Notes: generated by a model not told the origin, from the letters alone. 64,000 nucleotides of DNA from Oscillospiraceae bacterium (GCA_015066405.1 SVOM01000003.1:1-64000), one strand, 5' to 3'. Shown: positions 44,834 to 53,929, counted from the first letter of the stretch. Translations and numbers: made by a program.

Positions 44834-46604
44834 TCACAATATGTATTACTTTAGCGTTATTATCTCGGAATTCCTGCTTGATAAGCTCCTCCACGCTGTC
44901 CGTAAATCTTAACGGGTACTTGTTTGAAGCATTTTGACCTAAATATTTAGTAACGCTCTGGATATAGATATTGGAATCATACTTCGCACCGACTGCCGTT
45001 ATATCATAGGTTTGAGATAGATAGCGTTGAGCCAAGCAAAATAGGTTGTTTTTGATATTAAAATATCCGCGAATTCTATTTTGATGTAACCACGATTTTA
45101 TATGTGTATTTTCCGTTTTATCGGGACGTTGTGAGCAAAAGCCCTCGCCTGCATACCACATTAAATTATTTGAAATCGTAAAGTTTTCGATATAACTGTT
45201 ATCAGTTGAAGTTAAAAAATATTCAATCGAATAGTTGCAGTATTCCATAACGTTATCAGAAAAATCAATATTGCTCATAATAACTTGTGGGCGGTCCTTC
45301 TCACCCGATTTATACTGAAAAGTAGCACCCGCATCATAATTTTGATAAAAGTAACAATTTTTAACAGTAAAATCTTTGGCACTGCCCCAAATTTCAACAC
45401 CGTTACCAAAACGGGTGGGAATACCGTTGTTAACCATTTGTACCGCGCCGCCTATCCAACCGAACTCGCAGTTTTGCACAGTAAGGCCCACTCTTTCTCC
45501 CGAGCTTATACCGTGAGAGCCAACATACTTAACACAAAGGTTATCTATTGTAACATTATCGGCTCTTACCGAAAAGCCGTGTCCTTTGACGTTTAACTCA
45601 ATGCTATCGAAAATCTCACCCGGATTTCCTGCATCACATCTTAAATACAGTTTTCCGGTATTTGAATAATCGTGATAGAACTGTAAATTTTTCTTTAAAT
45701 CGCGATAATTGGTAAAACTGCTTTTATCACTATAGTTATACGTGTCTCCCGAATCTCTGTAAGCGAGCAACACTTTAATAGCACACTTTTCATCATCGAA
45801 AACGATAGTTCCTATATCACTGAAAAATCTATCCGCACAAACATATACATTTGGCACATCGGTTTCTTCCCAAGCATCAACACCGGTATAATTTTGCGGC
45901 GAACCGTAAAATTCGGGTTTTTTGCCTTCACCGTACGCCGAATATGTAACGCCTTCTACCAAAATCGTGAAATTTCCGCGGAATACACTACCGCGCTCAA
46001 AGTATACAACGTCGCCCGCTTTCAGCGGCAGATTGCCTATTTGTGAAACGTTTTTAAGAGGCGTTTCGGGGGTCTTGCCATCGTTATTAACCTTTCCCCT
46101 ATTTGACACATAATAAGCCGTACCGCCATTTGTGGGTTTAACCGTTGTTTCGGTTGTACGAATTTCGTAAATACGCCAATCGGTATGTGGACGGAAAAGC
46201 TCCTCCATCTCTTTTTGGGTCATACTATCGCCCGAAATGATATTTGGCATGGTGGCTTTTGCCACCTTTTCCCAACTACCCGGATTTAATAGTTCCCCCG
46301 CAAAGCTGCCATTACTGTTGCTATTACTACTATTACTGTTGCTATTGCTACTATTACTGTTGCCGCTACCACTTGTATTTGAGGAGTTTTCATTTTTGTC
46401 GGTAGAGCTTACAAAACCACCATTTCCCCCAACACTCGGCAATAAGCTGCCGCCAAGCTCTTTATTAATAAGCGGCAAGCACAAAGCAACGGTTGCTGCT
46501 ATAATAGAAATAGTGAGAACGCCGCTTATTACACAAACTGTTGCAATTTTTCGGTTTTTATTTCCGAATAACGCTTTGCCTATTTTTTTAAAAAAGGTTT
46601 TCAT
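44826..46604 (-). CDS. Membrane-anchored parallel beta-helix protein (copy 3)
   Basis: 592 residues. Unlike its lipoprotein paralogues it starts with a basic cytoplasmic tail and a membrane segment (VCVISGVLTISIIAATVALCL, residues about 24-44). A Ser/Asn/Gly low-complexity stretch encoded by near-repeated DNA at about 46300-46400 comes next. The shared head follows (WRIYEIRTTETTVKPTNGGT, YYVSNRGKVNNDGKTPETPL, GDVVYFERGSVFRG), then beta-helix coils with VTIDNLCVKYVGSHGIS, LTVQNCEFGWIGGAVQ and FGNGVEIWGSAKDFTVKN. It is extracellular by topology. The Ser/Asn tract probably works as a flexible wall-spanning linker. Ten bases after copy 2; overlaps the macrodomain-like gene. Confidence 0.85.
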   Translation of the reverse strand: MKTFFKKIGKALFGNKNRKIATVCVISGVLTISIIAATVALCLPLINKELGGSLLPSVGGNGGFVSSTDKNENSSNTSGSGNSNSSNSNSNSSNSNSNGSFAGELLNPGSWEKVAKATMPNIISGDSMTQKEMEELFRPHTDWRIYEIRTTETTVKPTNGGTAYYVSNRGKVNNDGKTPETPLKNVSQIGNLPLKAGDVVYFERGSVFRGNFTILVEGVTYSAYGEGKKPEFYGSPQNYTGVDAWEETDVPNVYVCADRFFSDIGTIVFDDEKCAIKVLLAYRDSGDTYNYSDKSSFTNYRDLKKNLQFYHDYSNTGKLYLRCDAGNPGEIFDSIELNVKGHGFSVRADNVTIDNLCVKYVGSHGISSGERVGLTVQNCEFGWIGGAVQMVNNGIPTRFGNGVEIWGSAKDFTVKNCYFYQNYDAGATFQYKSGEKDRPQVIMSNIDFSDNVMEYCNYSIEYFLTSTDNSYIENFTISNNLMWYAGEGFCSQRPDKTENTHIKSWLHQNRIRGYFNIKNNLFCLAQRYLSQTYDITAVGAKYDSNIYIQSVTKYLGQNASNKYPLRFTDSVEELIKQEFRDNNAKVIHIVSD

Positions 46605-46614
46605 AGTTTTTCCT

Positions 46615-48132
46615 TTATTTCGAAATTTTGATTATTGTTGCGTTTTTATCTCTTAAGTATGTTTTTATATTGCTTTCAACCTTGCTGTCCATTTTGAAAT
46701 AGTCATCAAGTCCTGTATTAACCGCAACACGTTTACCCTCGGTTTGTACATAAACGTTGCTATCATAATCGGCGCCAACACCTGTGGTATCCAACGTTTC
46801 ACAAAGCTGACGAACACCTAAAGCAAAGAAGTTATTGGTAATCTTGATGGGGTTGGCCAACGGGTTTTGATGTCCCCAAGATTTAATGTGGTTTGAGCCC
46901 GAGCGGTCATCACGCTGAGCGCAAAGTCCATCTCCCGCATACCAGAAAATATTACCGTCAATTTCAAAATCGGTAATCTTTTCATCGCCCGGAATGGTTA
47001 TAAAATACTCTATCGAATAGTTGCAATATTCAAACACATTGTTGTTGAACTTAACATTATCAACCTTAACATCTTGGACTTGGGAACTGAACTGGAAGGT
47101 AGCACCTGCATCATAGTTTTGATAAAAATAGTTGTTTTCTACAGTAAAGTTAACTGCGCCACCCCAAATTTCAACGCCGTTACCGTAACGGGTTGTTTCG
47201 GTAATGCCGCCCTGTCGGCCGCCGCCTATCCAACCAAACTCACAGTTGCGAACAGTAAGACCATCACAGGTAGAAGAACTGATACCGTGTGCACCTGTAT
47301 ATTTTACGCAGATGCCATCAAAAGTTACGTTATCGGCGGTAACTCTGAAAACGTGCTTGGACACGTTGAATTCAATGTTTTTGAAGCGGTCTGAGGGATT
47401 GCCCTCGGTGCTGCAAAGATACACTTTATAAGTTTTTACATCGTGATAGAGCTGTAAATCTTCTTTTAAGTTTTTGTATGAATTTACAAGCTTTGTAGAT
47501 TTACTGTCGGTCATATCGGCAGTTGTATATGTAGATTTATAGGTGCACTCTTTATCATCAAAAATAATTGCGCCTACGTCGTCGTTAAATCTATCTTTAT
47601 ATTCATAAACGTTCGCTACATCTGTTTCTTTCCAATAACCATCGCCCGAGCCGTTCTCTGGGGATGCATAAAATTTAGGTGCTTTACCTTCTCCATATGC
47701 GGCAATGGTTAAACCATCGGTTGTAATTTCGTTTGTGCCGCGCCATACACCGCCGCGCTCAAAATAAATCACATCTCCGCTTTTAAGCCCCTTCATTTTA
47801 GCGCCCGCGTAGTCCTTTAACGGATTTTCGGGGGAAAGTCCATCGTTATTATTGTTACCGCTGTTTGATACATAGTAAGCTGTACCACTGCCTACAGGTT
47901 TAACTGTTGTTTCGGCAGTGCGAATTTCGTAAATACGCCAATCGGTATACGGGCGATATTGCTTTTCGAAATCGGCAAGTGCCATTGTGCCGCTTTGGTA
48001 AGAGGGCTCTTCTACCTTATCAACCTTTGCCCAAAACTTTCCGTCATCGGCGCCACTTTTCTTACATGCGGCAAAGCTTAACACCATAGCCGCTATAAGA
48101 AATATGCTTATTACTCTAACTGCTTTTTTCAT
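46615..48132 (-). CDS. Secreted parallel beta-helix lipoprotein (copy 2)
   Basis: 505 residues; lipobox SFAAC places lipidated Cys near 23. Head blocks WRIYEIRTAETTVKPVGSGT, YYVSNSGNNNNDGLSPENPL and GDVIYFERGGVWRG precede the strand GLTIAAYGEGKAPKFYAS. The beta-helix part has VTFDGICVKYTGAHGISS, LTVRNCEFGWIGG, YGNGVEIWGGAVNFTVENNY and YSIEYFITIPGDEKITDF. Very close in layout to copy 3 downstream, so local tandem duplication is likely. TAAAAGGAGAAAA precedes the ATG. Substrate or binding partner unknown; pectate-lyase-like folds include lyases, epimerases and adhesins. Confidence 0.86.
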   Translation of the reverse strand: MKKAVRVISIFLIAAMVLSFAACKKSGADDGKFWAKVDKVEEPSYQSGTMALADFEKQYRPYTDWRIYEIRTAETTVKPVGSGTAYYVSNSGNNNNDGLSPENPLKDYAGAKMKGLKSGDVIYFERGGVWRGTNEITTDGLTIAAYGEGKAPKFYASPENGSGDGYWKETDVANVYEYKDRFNDDVGAIIFDDKECTYKSTYTTADMTDSKSTKLVNSYKNLKEDLQLYHDVKTYKVYLCSTEGNPSDRFKNIEFNVSKHVFRVTADNVTFDGICVKYTGAHGISSSTCDGLTVRNCEFGWIGGGRQGGITETTRYGNGVEIWGGAVNFTVENNYFYQNYDAGATFQFSSQVQDVKVDNVKFNNNVFEYCNYSIEYFITIPGDEKITDFEIDGNIFWYAGDGLCAQRDDRSGSNHIKSWGHQNPLANPIKITNNFFALGVRQLCETLDTTGVGADYDSNVYVQTEGKRVAVNTGLDDYFKMDSKVESNIKTYLRDKNATIIKISK

Positions 48133-48146
48133 AATTTTTTCTCCTT

Positions 48147-49682
48147 TTAATCAGTTATATAAACTACCTTGGCGTTTTTATCCGCCATGGATTTTTTAAT
48201 AAATTCTTCGATATTTTCATCAAATCTAACCATTTGGTTTTTATCTAAGACTTGACCGAACATTTTGCCCTTTTTATGTACAAACACGTTGCCGTTCATC
48301 TCGGGTAAATCGCCCGAGCCCGAGGACAAGTTTACAAGCTGAATTTTTGAAAGTGCGATTACATTATTTTCTATTTTGAAATACCCCGTCAACCGATTCA
48401 TAAAGCCGCCCGAGGTTAAATTAATGGTGCCTCTTTGCTCAGGACGTTGTGCACCCATACCGTAGCCTGAGCGGATGAGCAGGTTATCGGCAATTAAAAA
48501 GTCTTTTATATCACTGCCTGTAGCTCCGCCCGACCAATACTCAATGCACGAGGTTGCTTTATCAATAATGTTATTTGTAAAATTGACAAAGTGCATATTG
48601 CTTATTTCTTCGCCCCTATATTGAAAGGAAACGGCGCTATCATAAACCTGGTAAATATAATTGTTATGCACTGTAAAGTTTTTGGCACTGCCCCATATTT
48701 CAATGCCGTTGCCGAAGCGTGTAGTATCCTGCCAACCGCTTTGAAGCGAGCCGCCTATCCAACCTATCTCACAATTTTGAACGGTGAGACCGTCTGTGTC
48801 ATCGGCACCAATACCGTGCGCACCGCCGTATTTAAGGCATAAATTATCAATAACGATATTATCGGCAGTTACGTAAATTATGTGCCGACCGACATTAAAC
48901 TCGATTTTTTGAAACCGAGCCCCAGGATTGCCGAGCTTACTGCAAAGATAGATTTTTCCATCCATAAAATTATGGAAAAACTGCAAATCGTTTGTTAAAT
49001 CTTTATATGTATTAACATATCTGCCGGTAGTGCTATTTCCAATATCGGTTTTTTTATATAGTGATTTAAAAGCCCACTGCTCATCATCAAAAATAATTGT
49101 ACCGACATCCGCCGATATACGAGTATCAAACACCCATACATTTTCGGCATCGGTTTTTTGCCAAAAATCAGGATTAGCACCATTTTTTACCGACATATAG
49201 AACTCGGGCTTTTTGCCCTCTCCGTAGGCCGAAAGTGTAACACCGTCAACCGTAAGATTAATTTGCGAGCGCCATACGCCGCCGCGCTCAAAATAAATCA
49301 CATCGCCGCTTTTAAGTCCTTTTTTTGCAACACCGACATAATCGGCAAGCGGGGTGGATGGGGTTAACCCATCATTTGCGTTGTCGCCGTCATTTGATAC
49401 ATAATACGCGGTGCCGCTACCTTTGGGCTTAACAGTTGTAGCTGTTGTGCGGATTTCGTAAATTCGCCAATCGGTATAAGGCGAAATTAAATCTAAAAAT
49501 TCTTTTTCGGTAAGTGCGCCGTTTTGAAATTTTGGCATATCTGCCGCGGCAACCTCAGGCCACTTCTTGTTGGAATTATCATACCCGTAAACATCAGTCT
49601 CGACAATTTGTTGTTTTTTACACCCTACAAATATTAACATAAGTGATATAGACAAGAGAACTGCTGTAATTCTTTTAAACAT
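48147..49682 (-). CDS. Secreted parallel beta-helix lipoprotein (copy 1, first of operon)
   Basis: 511 residues from ATG 49682; an in-frame GTG at 49697 is possible but its ribosome binding site would overlap the start. The signal peptide FKRITAVLLSISLMLIFVGC ends at the lipidated cysteine. Head blocks are WRIYEIRTTATTVKPKGSGT, YYVSNDGDNANDGLTPSTPL and GDVIYFERGGVWRS; coils include IVIDNLCLKYGGAHGIGADD, LTVQNCEIGWIGGSLQ and FGNGIEIWGSAKNFTVHNNY. It opens a seven-gene operon with gaps of 14, 10, -8, 2, 9 and -4 bases behind a single promoter. Confidence 0.85.
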   Translation of the reverse strand: MFKRITAVLLSISLMLIFVGCKKQQIVETDVYGYDNSNKKWPEVAAADMPKFQNGALTEKEFLDLISPYTDWRIYEIRTTATTVKPKGSGTAYYVSNDGDNANDGLTPSTPLADYVGVAKKGLKSGDVIYFERGGVWRSQINLTVDGVTLSAYGEGKKPEFYMSVKNGANPDFWQKTDAENVWVFDTRISADVGTIIFDDEQWAFKSLYKKTDIGNSTTGRYVNTYKDLTNDLQFFHNFMDGKIYLCSKLGNPGARFQKIEFNVGRHIIYVTADNIVIDNLCLKYGGAHGIGADDTDGLTVQNCEIGWIGGSLQSGWQDTTRFGNGIEIWGSAKNFTVHNNYIYQVYDSAVSFQYRGEEISNMHFVNFTNNIIDKATSCIEYWSGGATGSDIKDFLIADNLLIRSGYGMGAQRPEQRGTINLTSGGFMNRLTGYFKIENNVIALSKIQLVNLSSGSGDLPEMNGNVFVHKKGKMFGQVLDKNQMVRFDENIEEFIKKSMADKNAKVVYITD

Positions 49683-49728
49683 TTTGCTTACAAACACCTC
49701 TTAAATCTTAATAAGTGTATACATAATA

Positions 49729-49757
49729 TTTATACCATTTTTTTATCATTTTTTCAA
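49729..49757 (-). promoter_or_regulatory. Promoter of the beta-helix operon
   Basis: On the minus strand TTGAAA (49757-49752) and TATAAA (49734-49729) with a 17-base spacer, about 47 bases before the first gene. It is divergent from birA. Confidence 0.6.
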
Positions 49758-49799
49758 CAGTATATTTATGTAGTTTGTCTCTGAAATTTATGTGTTTGG

Positions 49800-49828
49800 T
49801 TGACAATTCGTGCCTTATATACTATACT
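49800..49828 (+). promoter_or_regulatory. Promoter of birA
   Basis: TTGACA (49800-49805) and TATACT (49823-49828) with a 17-base spacer, 16 bases before the ATG. The TTG of the -35 box is in frame with birA but is not the start. Confidence 0.72.
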
Positions 49829-49844
49829 TTTTATCGGTGATAAT

Positions 49845-50804
49845 ATGAATATTACAAACAAATTACTGTATATGCTTGAAAACTGCGATATCTCGCTATC
49901 GGGCGAGCAAATAGCACGGGAGCTAAATGTCAGCCGAAATGCAGTTTGGAAGGCCGTGAACTCTTTAAGACAAGAGGGCTTTATCATAGATGCGGTTACA
50001 AACAAGGGGTATTCTATTTCGAAAAACAACACGCGTTTTTCGAAATATGGCATAGAAAAGCACCTAAAACACAACTGTGATATAAATATTTTTGAAACAC
50101 TGCCCTCTACCAACATTACAGCAAAAGAGTTGGCAACCAATGGCGCCAACGAGGGCACTATAATTATAGCGCGCGAACAAACAAACGGCAAAGGTCGACT
50201 CGGCCGACATTTTTCATCGCAATATGGCGGACTTTATATGAGCATTATACTGCGCCCCGATACTACTGCCTCTGCCACTACACTTATTACCGCCGCCGCG
50301 GCAGTGGCCGTATGCCGTGCGGTAGACAAGGTTTGCGATGTAAATACGGGTATTAAATGGGTTAACGATATATTTTTAAACGGCAAAAAAATATGCGGCA
50401 TTTTAACGCAGGGCTCCGTATCGCTTGAAAATAATTGTGTGGACTATGCCGTGCTTGGCATTGGCCTTAATATCAACCGCCCGAAAGGCGATTTCCCCGA
50501 AGAATTACGAGATATTGCCGCGAGTATTTTTGATATTCCTTGCAATTCCGACACACAAAACCGCCTTATTGCCGAGATTTTGAACGAGTTTTTCAACATT
50601 TATAAATCATTACCAAGCACTGCATTTATGGAGGAGTATCGCACGCGGTCTATTATAATAGGGACCGAAGTTTTATGTGTTGATGCACAAAACGAATACC
50701 CCGTAACAGTTGATAACATTGATGATAACGCGCATTTGCTTGTAACCACAAAAGACAACAAAAAATTAACGCTAAACTCGGGAGAGGTTAGAATAAAAAT
50801 ATAA
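49845..50804 (+). CDS. birA: Biotin operon repressor / biotin-[acetyl-CoA-carboxylase] ligase
   Basis: 319 residues from ATG 49845 (CGGTGAT upstream). An N-terminal winged helix, LSGEQIARELNVSRNAVWKAVNSLRQEGF (about 18-46), makes it a class II ligase that can repress biotin genes. The catalytic domain has LPSTNITAKELA, the biotinyl-AMP loop REQTNGKGRLGRHFSSQYGG near 124-143, IKWVNDIFLNGKKICGIL and LGIGLNINRP. The C-terminal SH3-like domain is present. It attaches biotin to carboxylases; no biotin gene is in the window. Divergent to the beta-helix operon, with two back-to-back promoters in about 160 bp. Confidence 0.94.
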   Translation: MNITNKLLYMLENCDISLSGEQIARELNVSRNAVWKAVNSLRQEGFIIDAVTNKGYSISKNNTRFSKYGIEKHLKHNCDINIFETLPSTNITAKELATNGANEGTIIIAREQTNGKGRLGRHFSSQYGGLYMSIILRPDTTASATTLITAAAAVAVCRAVDKVCDVNTGIKWVNDIFLNGKKICGILTQGSVSLENNCVDYAVLGIGLNINRPKGDFPEELRDIAASIFDIPCNSDTQNRLIAEILNEFFNIYKSLPSTAFMEEYRTRSIIIGTEVLCVDAQNEYPVTVDNIDDNAHLLVTTKDNKKLTLNSGEVRIKI

Positions 50805-50819
50805 AAACCGATCAATTCA

Positions 50820-50860
50820 AAAGGATCGATAACACTGCGTTATCGATCCTTTCTTATTTA
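50820..50860 (+). terminator. Terminator after birA
   Basis: A perfect 14-bp stem (50820-50833 with 50839-50852), loop ACTGC, followed by the T-rich CTTATTTA. Confidence 0.75.
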
Positions 50861-50905
50861 ACACTGTGGTAATAAAATCATATACTGAATAACGGAGTGA
50901 AGTAT

Positions 50906-51154
50906 ATGATTTTAAGTGATACCTTACCTTATAAACACTATATTGTAAATAAAGTTACGCATAAAGACAATGAGCTTAGGCGCATTTTAGATATGGGCAT
51001 AATTTCGGGAACTAAAATTGTAAAGCTTTTTAGCAGTCCCTTTGGCGACCCCACTGCTTATGAAATAAAAAACTCTGTTATAGCGCTCAGAAAGACTGAC
51101 AGCGATAAAATCTTTGTTGAAGATGCGGGTGATAATATTGGGCCTCAACCGTAG
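50906..51154 (+). CDS. feoA: Ferrous iron transport protein A
   Basis: 82-residue SH3-like cytoplasmic partner of FeoB. HKDNELRRILDMGIISGTKIVKL and SPFGDPTAYEIKNSVIALRK are the FeoA pattern. ATG 50906 has CGGAGTG 5 bases upstream; the in-frame GTG 50897 lies within that site. It ends in TAG, another ordinary use of amber. feoB begins within or directly after it. FeoA helps FeoB take up Fe(II), expected in an anaerobe. Confidence 0.9.
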   Translation: MILSDTLPYKHYIVNKVTHKDNELRRILDMGIISGTKIVKLFSSPFGDPTAYEIKNSVIALRKTDSDKIFVEDAGDNIGPQP

Positions 51155-51158
51155 TTCT

Positions 51159-53219
51159 ATGGGAATTAACTCTATAACTGAAAAAACATTAAACAAGGAG
51201 CGCCCATCGGATATTGTTGTAGCACTTTCGGGCAACCCTAATGTTGGTAAAAGCACGCTGTTTAATGCTTTAACGGGTTTAAATCAACACACGGGCAACT
51301 GGACGGGCAAAACGGTTGAAACGGCGCGCGGCTCTTTTTTACATAACGGTCGGCGGATTATTTTGGTAGATTTGCCGGGCAGTTATTCCCTGCTTTCTCA
51401 CTCGGATGAGGAGCGTGTTGCCGAATCGTTTATACTGTTTGGAGGCGCGGATGTTAACCTTGTTGTGTGCGATGCCGTAGCACTCGAGCGCAACCTAAAT
51501 TTGCTTTTGCAAATAACCGAAATATCGCCAAAAACTGTACTGTGCGTTAATTTAATTGATGAAGCCGCTAAAAAAGGCATAAAAATTGATACCGAAAAAT
51601 TATCGCGCCGCCTTAACATCCCCGTAATACCTACCACTGCCCGAAGCGGAGAGGGGCTAAAGGATGTTTGTGATGCTATCATTGAAGCTGCCGACAGTAA
51701 TAATAGTACCGCCAAGGTGCCACAATATGATAGCCACACTGAAAAACACATAGCGGAAATTACCAACATATTGCCAAAAGACCTACAGGTAAGCCCACGC
51801 TTTGCCGCTATCAAAATACTCAGCAAAGATACTGTGTTTTTTACGAATTACCAAAAAAAATACGGCGCAGACCTATCGGTTTTGGCTAATAGCTGCGACA
51901 CAATCGGCGCTGAAAAAATAGTTGGTGGTATTATAAAAACCGCCGAAAAGTCAGCCGAGGGCTGTATATCATACACGCCAAAAAAACGCCGTTTTGATGA
52001 CCACAGTGCCGACCGCATAATAACAAGTAAAATTTTCGGCATCCCCCTAATGATACTGCTTTTCGGCATTATTTTTTGGATAACGATAAGCGGCGCTAAC
52101 TATCCATCAAATATGCTAAGCTCTTTTTTTGGCAGTATTGAAATGCCTTTTTACGAATTCCTTAAATCTATTGGCGCACCAAGCTTTATATGTGAGCTTT
52201 TGGTTTTCGGCGTATATCGTGTTGTAACCTGGATAGTATCGGTAATGCTGCCGCCTATGGCAATATTCTTCCCGCTTTTTACATTGCTTGAAGATTTAGG
52301 ATACCTACCGCGACTCGCCTTTAACCTTGATAAAGGCTTTCAAAAATGCCGCACCTGCGGAAAGCAAGCACTTACCATGTGTATGGGCTTTGGGTGTAAC
52401 GCGGCAGGTGTTGTTGGGTGCCGAATTATAGACTCTCCGCGTGAAAAGTTAATTGCAATTCTTACCAACAGTTTTGTGCCATGCAACGGACGTTTCCCCA
52501 CAATTATTACCTTAATAACGATATTTTTTGTCGGTATTGGCTCGGTATTTTCAAACTTTGGAGCAGCACTTATACTGTGTTTTTTCATAATTTTGAGTGT
52601 GCTGCTTACCTTTCTTGCTTCTAAAATTTTATCGGCAACACTGCTGAGCGGCGTCCCCTCATCCTTTACCTTAGAACTGCCTCCATACCGCCGACCACAA
52701 ATTTTAAAGGTTATCGTGCGCTCGGTGCTTGATAGAACATTGTTTGTTTTGGGGCGGGCTATTATAGCCGCAATCCCCGCCGGATTTATTATATGGTTTG
52801 CGGCCAACATAAACTTGGGCGATGTTTCTCTGCTTCAATATGCGGCAAATTTGCTTGACCCCTTTGCCAAAGTGCTCGGCCTTGATGGTGTTATACTTAT
52901 CGCTTTCATTTTAGGACTGCCCGCAAATGAAATTGTGCTACCTATAATAATTATGGCGTATTCCAGTGGTTCGGCTTTGAGTGATACGGGCAGCTTAACG
53001 GTCATTAAAGATTTGCTGGTTTTAAACGGTTGGAATATACTCACCGCCACAAATGTAATAGTTTTCTCCCTTTTCCATTGGCCGTGCGCCACCACACTTT
53101 TAACAATTAAAAAGGAAACCGGTAGTGTTAAATGGATGATACTTTCAGCGCTGCTCCCCACCGCTTTTGGTATGATAATTTGTGCTGTTAATAATTTAAT
53201 TTTCTCTCTTTTTATATAA
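51159..53219 (+). CDS. feoB: Ferrous iron transporter B
   Basis: About 686 residues. The N-terminal G domain has ALSGNPNVGKSTLFNALTG (G1), TGNWTGKTVETARG (G2 region), LVDLPGSYSLLSHSDEE (G3) and NLIDEAAKKG (G4), then a helical GDI domain. The membrane part has about eight helices, with both Gate motifs and conserved cysteines in CMGFGCNAAGVVGCRII and FVPCNGRFPTI. The start is uncertain: ATG 51159 lies 5 bases after feoA, but the open frame runs up to TTG 51114 inside feoA and none of the candidates has a clear ribosome binding site, so coupling to feoA is likely. Confidence 0.94.
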   Translation: MGINSITEKTLNKERPSDIVVALSGNPNVGKSTLFNALTGLNQHTGNWTGKTVETARGSFLHNGRRIILVDLPGSYSLLSHSDEERVAESFILFGGADVNLVVCDAVALERNLNLLLQITEISPKTVLCVNLIDEAAKKGIKIDTEKLSRRLNIPVIPTTARSGEGLKDVCDAIIEAADSNNSTAKVPQYDSHTEKHIAEITNILPKDLQVSPRFAAIKILSKDTVFFTNYQKKYGADLSVLANSCDTIGAEKIVGGIIKTAEKSAEGCISYTPKKRRFDDHSADRIITSKIFGIPLMILLFGIIFWITISGANYPSNMLSSFFGSIEMPFYEFLKSIGAPSFICELLVFGVYRVVTWIVSVMLPPMAIFFPLFTLLEDLGYLPRLAFNLDKGFQKCRTCGKQALTMCMGFGCNAAGVVGCRIIDSPREKLIAILTNSFVPCNGRFPTIITLITIFFVGIGSVFSNFGAALILCFFIILSVLLTFLASKILSATLLSGVPSSFTLELPPYRRPQILKVIVRSVLDRTLFVLGRAIIAAIPAGFIIWFAANINLGDVSLLQYAANLLDPFAKVLGLDGVILIAFILGLPANEIVLPIIIMAYSSGSALSDTGSLTVIKDLLVLNGWNILTATNVIVFSLFHWPCATTLLTIKKETGSVKWMILSALLPTAFGMIICAVNNLIFSLFI

Positions 53220-53220
53220 C

Positions 53221-53528
53221 AAAAACCGCGGAATTTAGGGAACTGCGATTAGGGACGAAATCGGTTTTGGAACCAAATTTTGCCCCACCGCCTTGCCTTT
53301 CCCCCTTGTAAGACACAAAGTATTACTGCGTGGAAAACGCTTCGCGGTGAAACAAAATTTTCGGTTACAAAACTGCTCGCACCTGAAAAAGATAAATTTT
53401 TAGTGGAATAACAGACAAAAAGCCGTGGTAACGCTGACGCGTACCACGGCTTTTTAACACATTAGGCCACAAAAATTTGCTTTTTTAGGCGGTTTATCCC
53501 TAACCGCAACTCCCTGGCCGCGGTTTTT
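53221..53528. repeat. 308-bp noncoding element with terminal inverted repeats
   Basis: Bases 53221-53255 and 53497-53528 are imperfect inverted repeats; the outer 11 bp (AAAAACCGCGG and CCGCGGTTTTT) are perfect, and TTAGGGA/TCCCTAA plus CTGCG/CGCA blocks continue inward. It fills the whole gap between the feoB stop and the AraC fragment stop. Inside are the terminator hairpin at 53417-53455, and ACGCTTCGCGGTGAAA and ATAAATTTTTAGTGGAAT blocks that also occur in the array at 24381-24565. No ORF is supported. It is probably a dispersed intergenic repeat. Confidence 0.65.
53417..53455. terminator. Strong bidirectional hairpin terminator in the 308-bp element
   Basis: AAAAAGCCGTGGT (53417-53429) pairs with ACCACGGCTTTTT (53443-53455), continued by ACGC/GCGT after one bulged A, with loop TGAC. 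It should stop both feoB and the AraC fragment transcripts. Confidence 0.85.
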
Positions 53529-53529
53529 C

Positions 53530-53925
53530 TTACTTATGATGCATAGAGCGGTATTTATATGGCGATACACCGCAGTATTTTGAAAAAACATAATTCATAT
53601 ACGACTGGGTTTCAAAGCCACATAAATCGGCTATTTGATTTATCGGAAAATCGGTGTTTTCAAGGTATGCCTCGGCCTTTCTAATCCTTATTTCCAACAA
53701 ATACTCGTGCGGGCTTCTGCCTACGAGTTCTTTAAAAACAATTCTAAAAAAATTGGGGCTTAGATTTACCTCGGCGGCAACTGTCGGCAAAGTTATTTTT
53801 GTGCCGTAGTTTGTTTCGAGATAAGTTTTTGCCTTTACAATTTCGCTTAAATAACGCGAATGTTTTGAGGTTTTATTTTCTCCAAACGGATAAATCATAT
53901 CGTTAAGCACCGCAACAAGCTGTAA
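53530..53925 (-). pseudogene. AraC-family regulator, DNA-binding domain only (5' end deleted)
   Basis: About 126-130 residues remain. Both helix-turn-helix motifs are there: ITLPTVAAEVNLSPNFFRIVFKE and FPINQIADLCGFETQSYMNYVFSK, ending GVSPYKYRS. AraC regulators are usually about 280 residues with an N-terminal cupin sensor; here the frame is open only to about 53925 with no ATG or ribosome binding site, and a stop follows just beyond. On the other side of that point lies a beta-helix gene also missing its 5' half. Head-to-head arrangement means one deletion removed the shared promoter region and both starts. The remnant is unlikely to be made. Confidence 0.8.
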
Positions 53926-53929
53926 AAAC

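Noticed and set aside
42594-49697. Polysaccharide lyase function for the beta-helix proteins
   Set aside because: The fold resembles pectate lyases, but I could not place any known catalytic Asp/Arg/Lys set, so enzymatic activity is not claimed.
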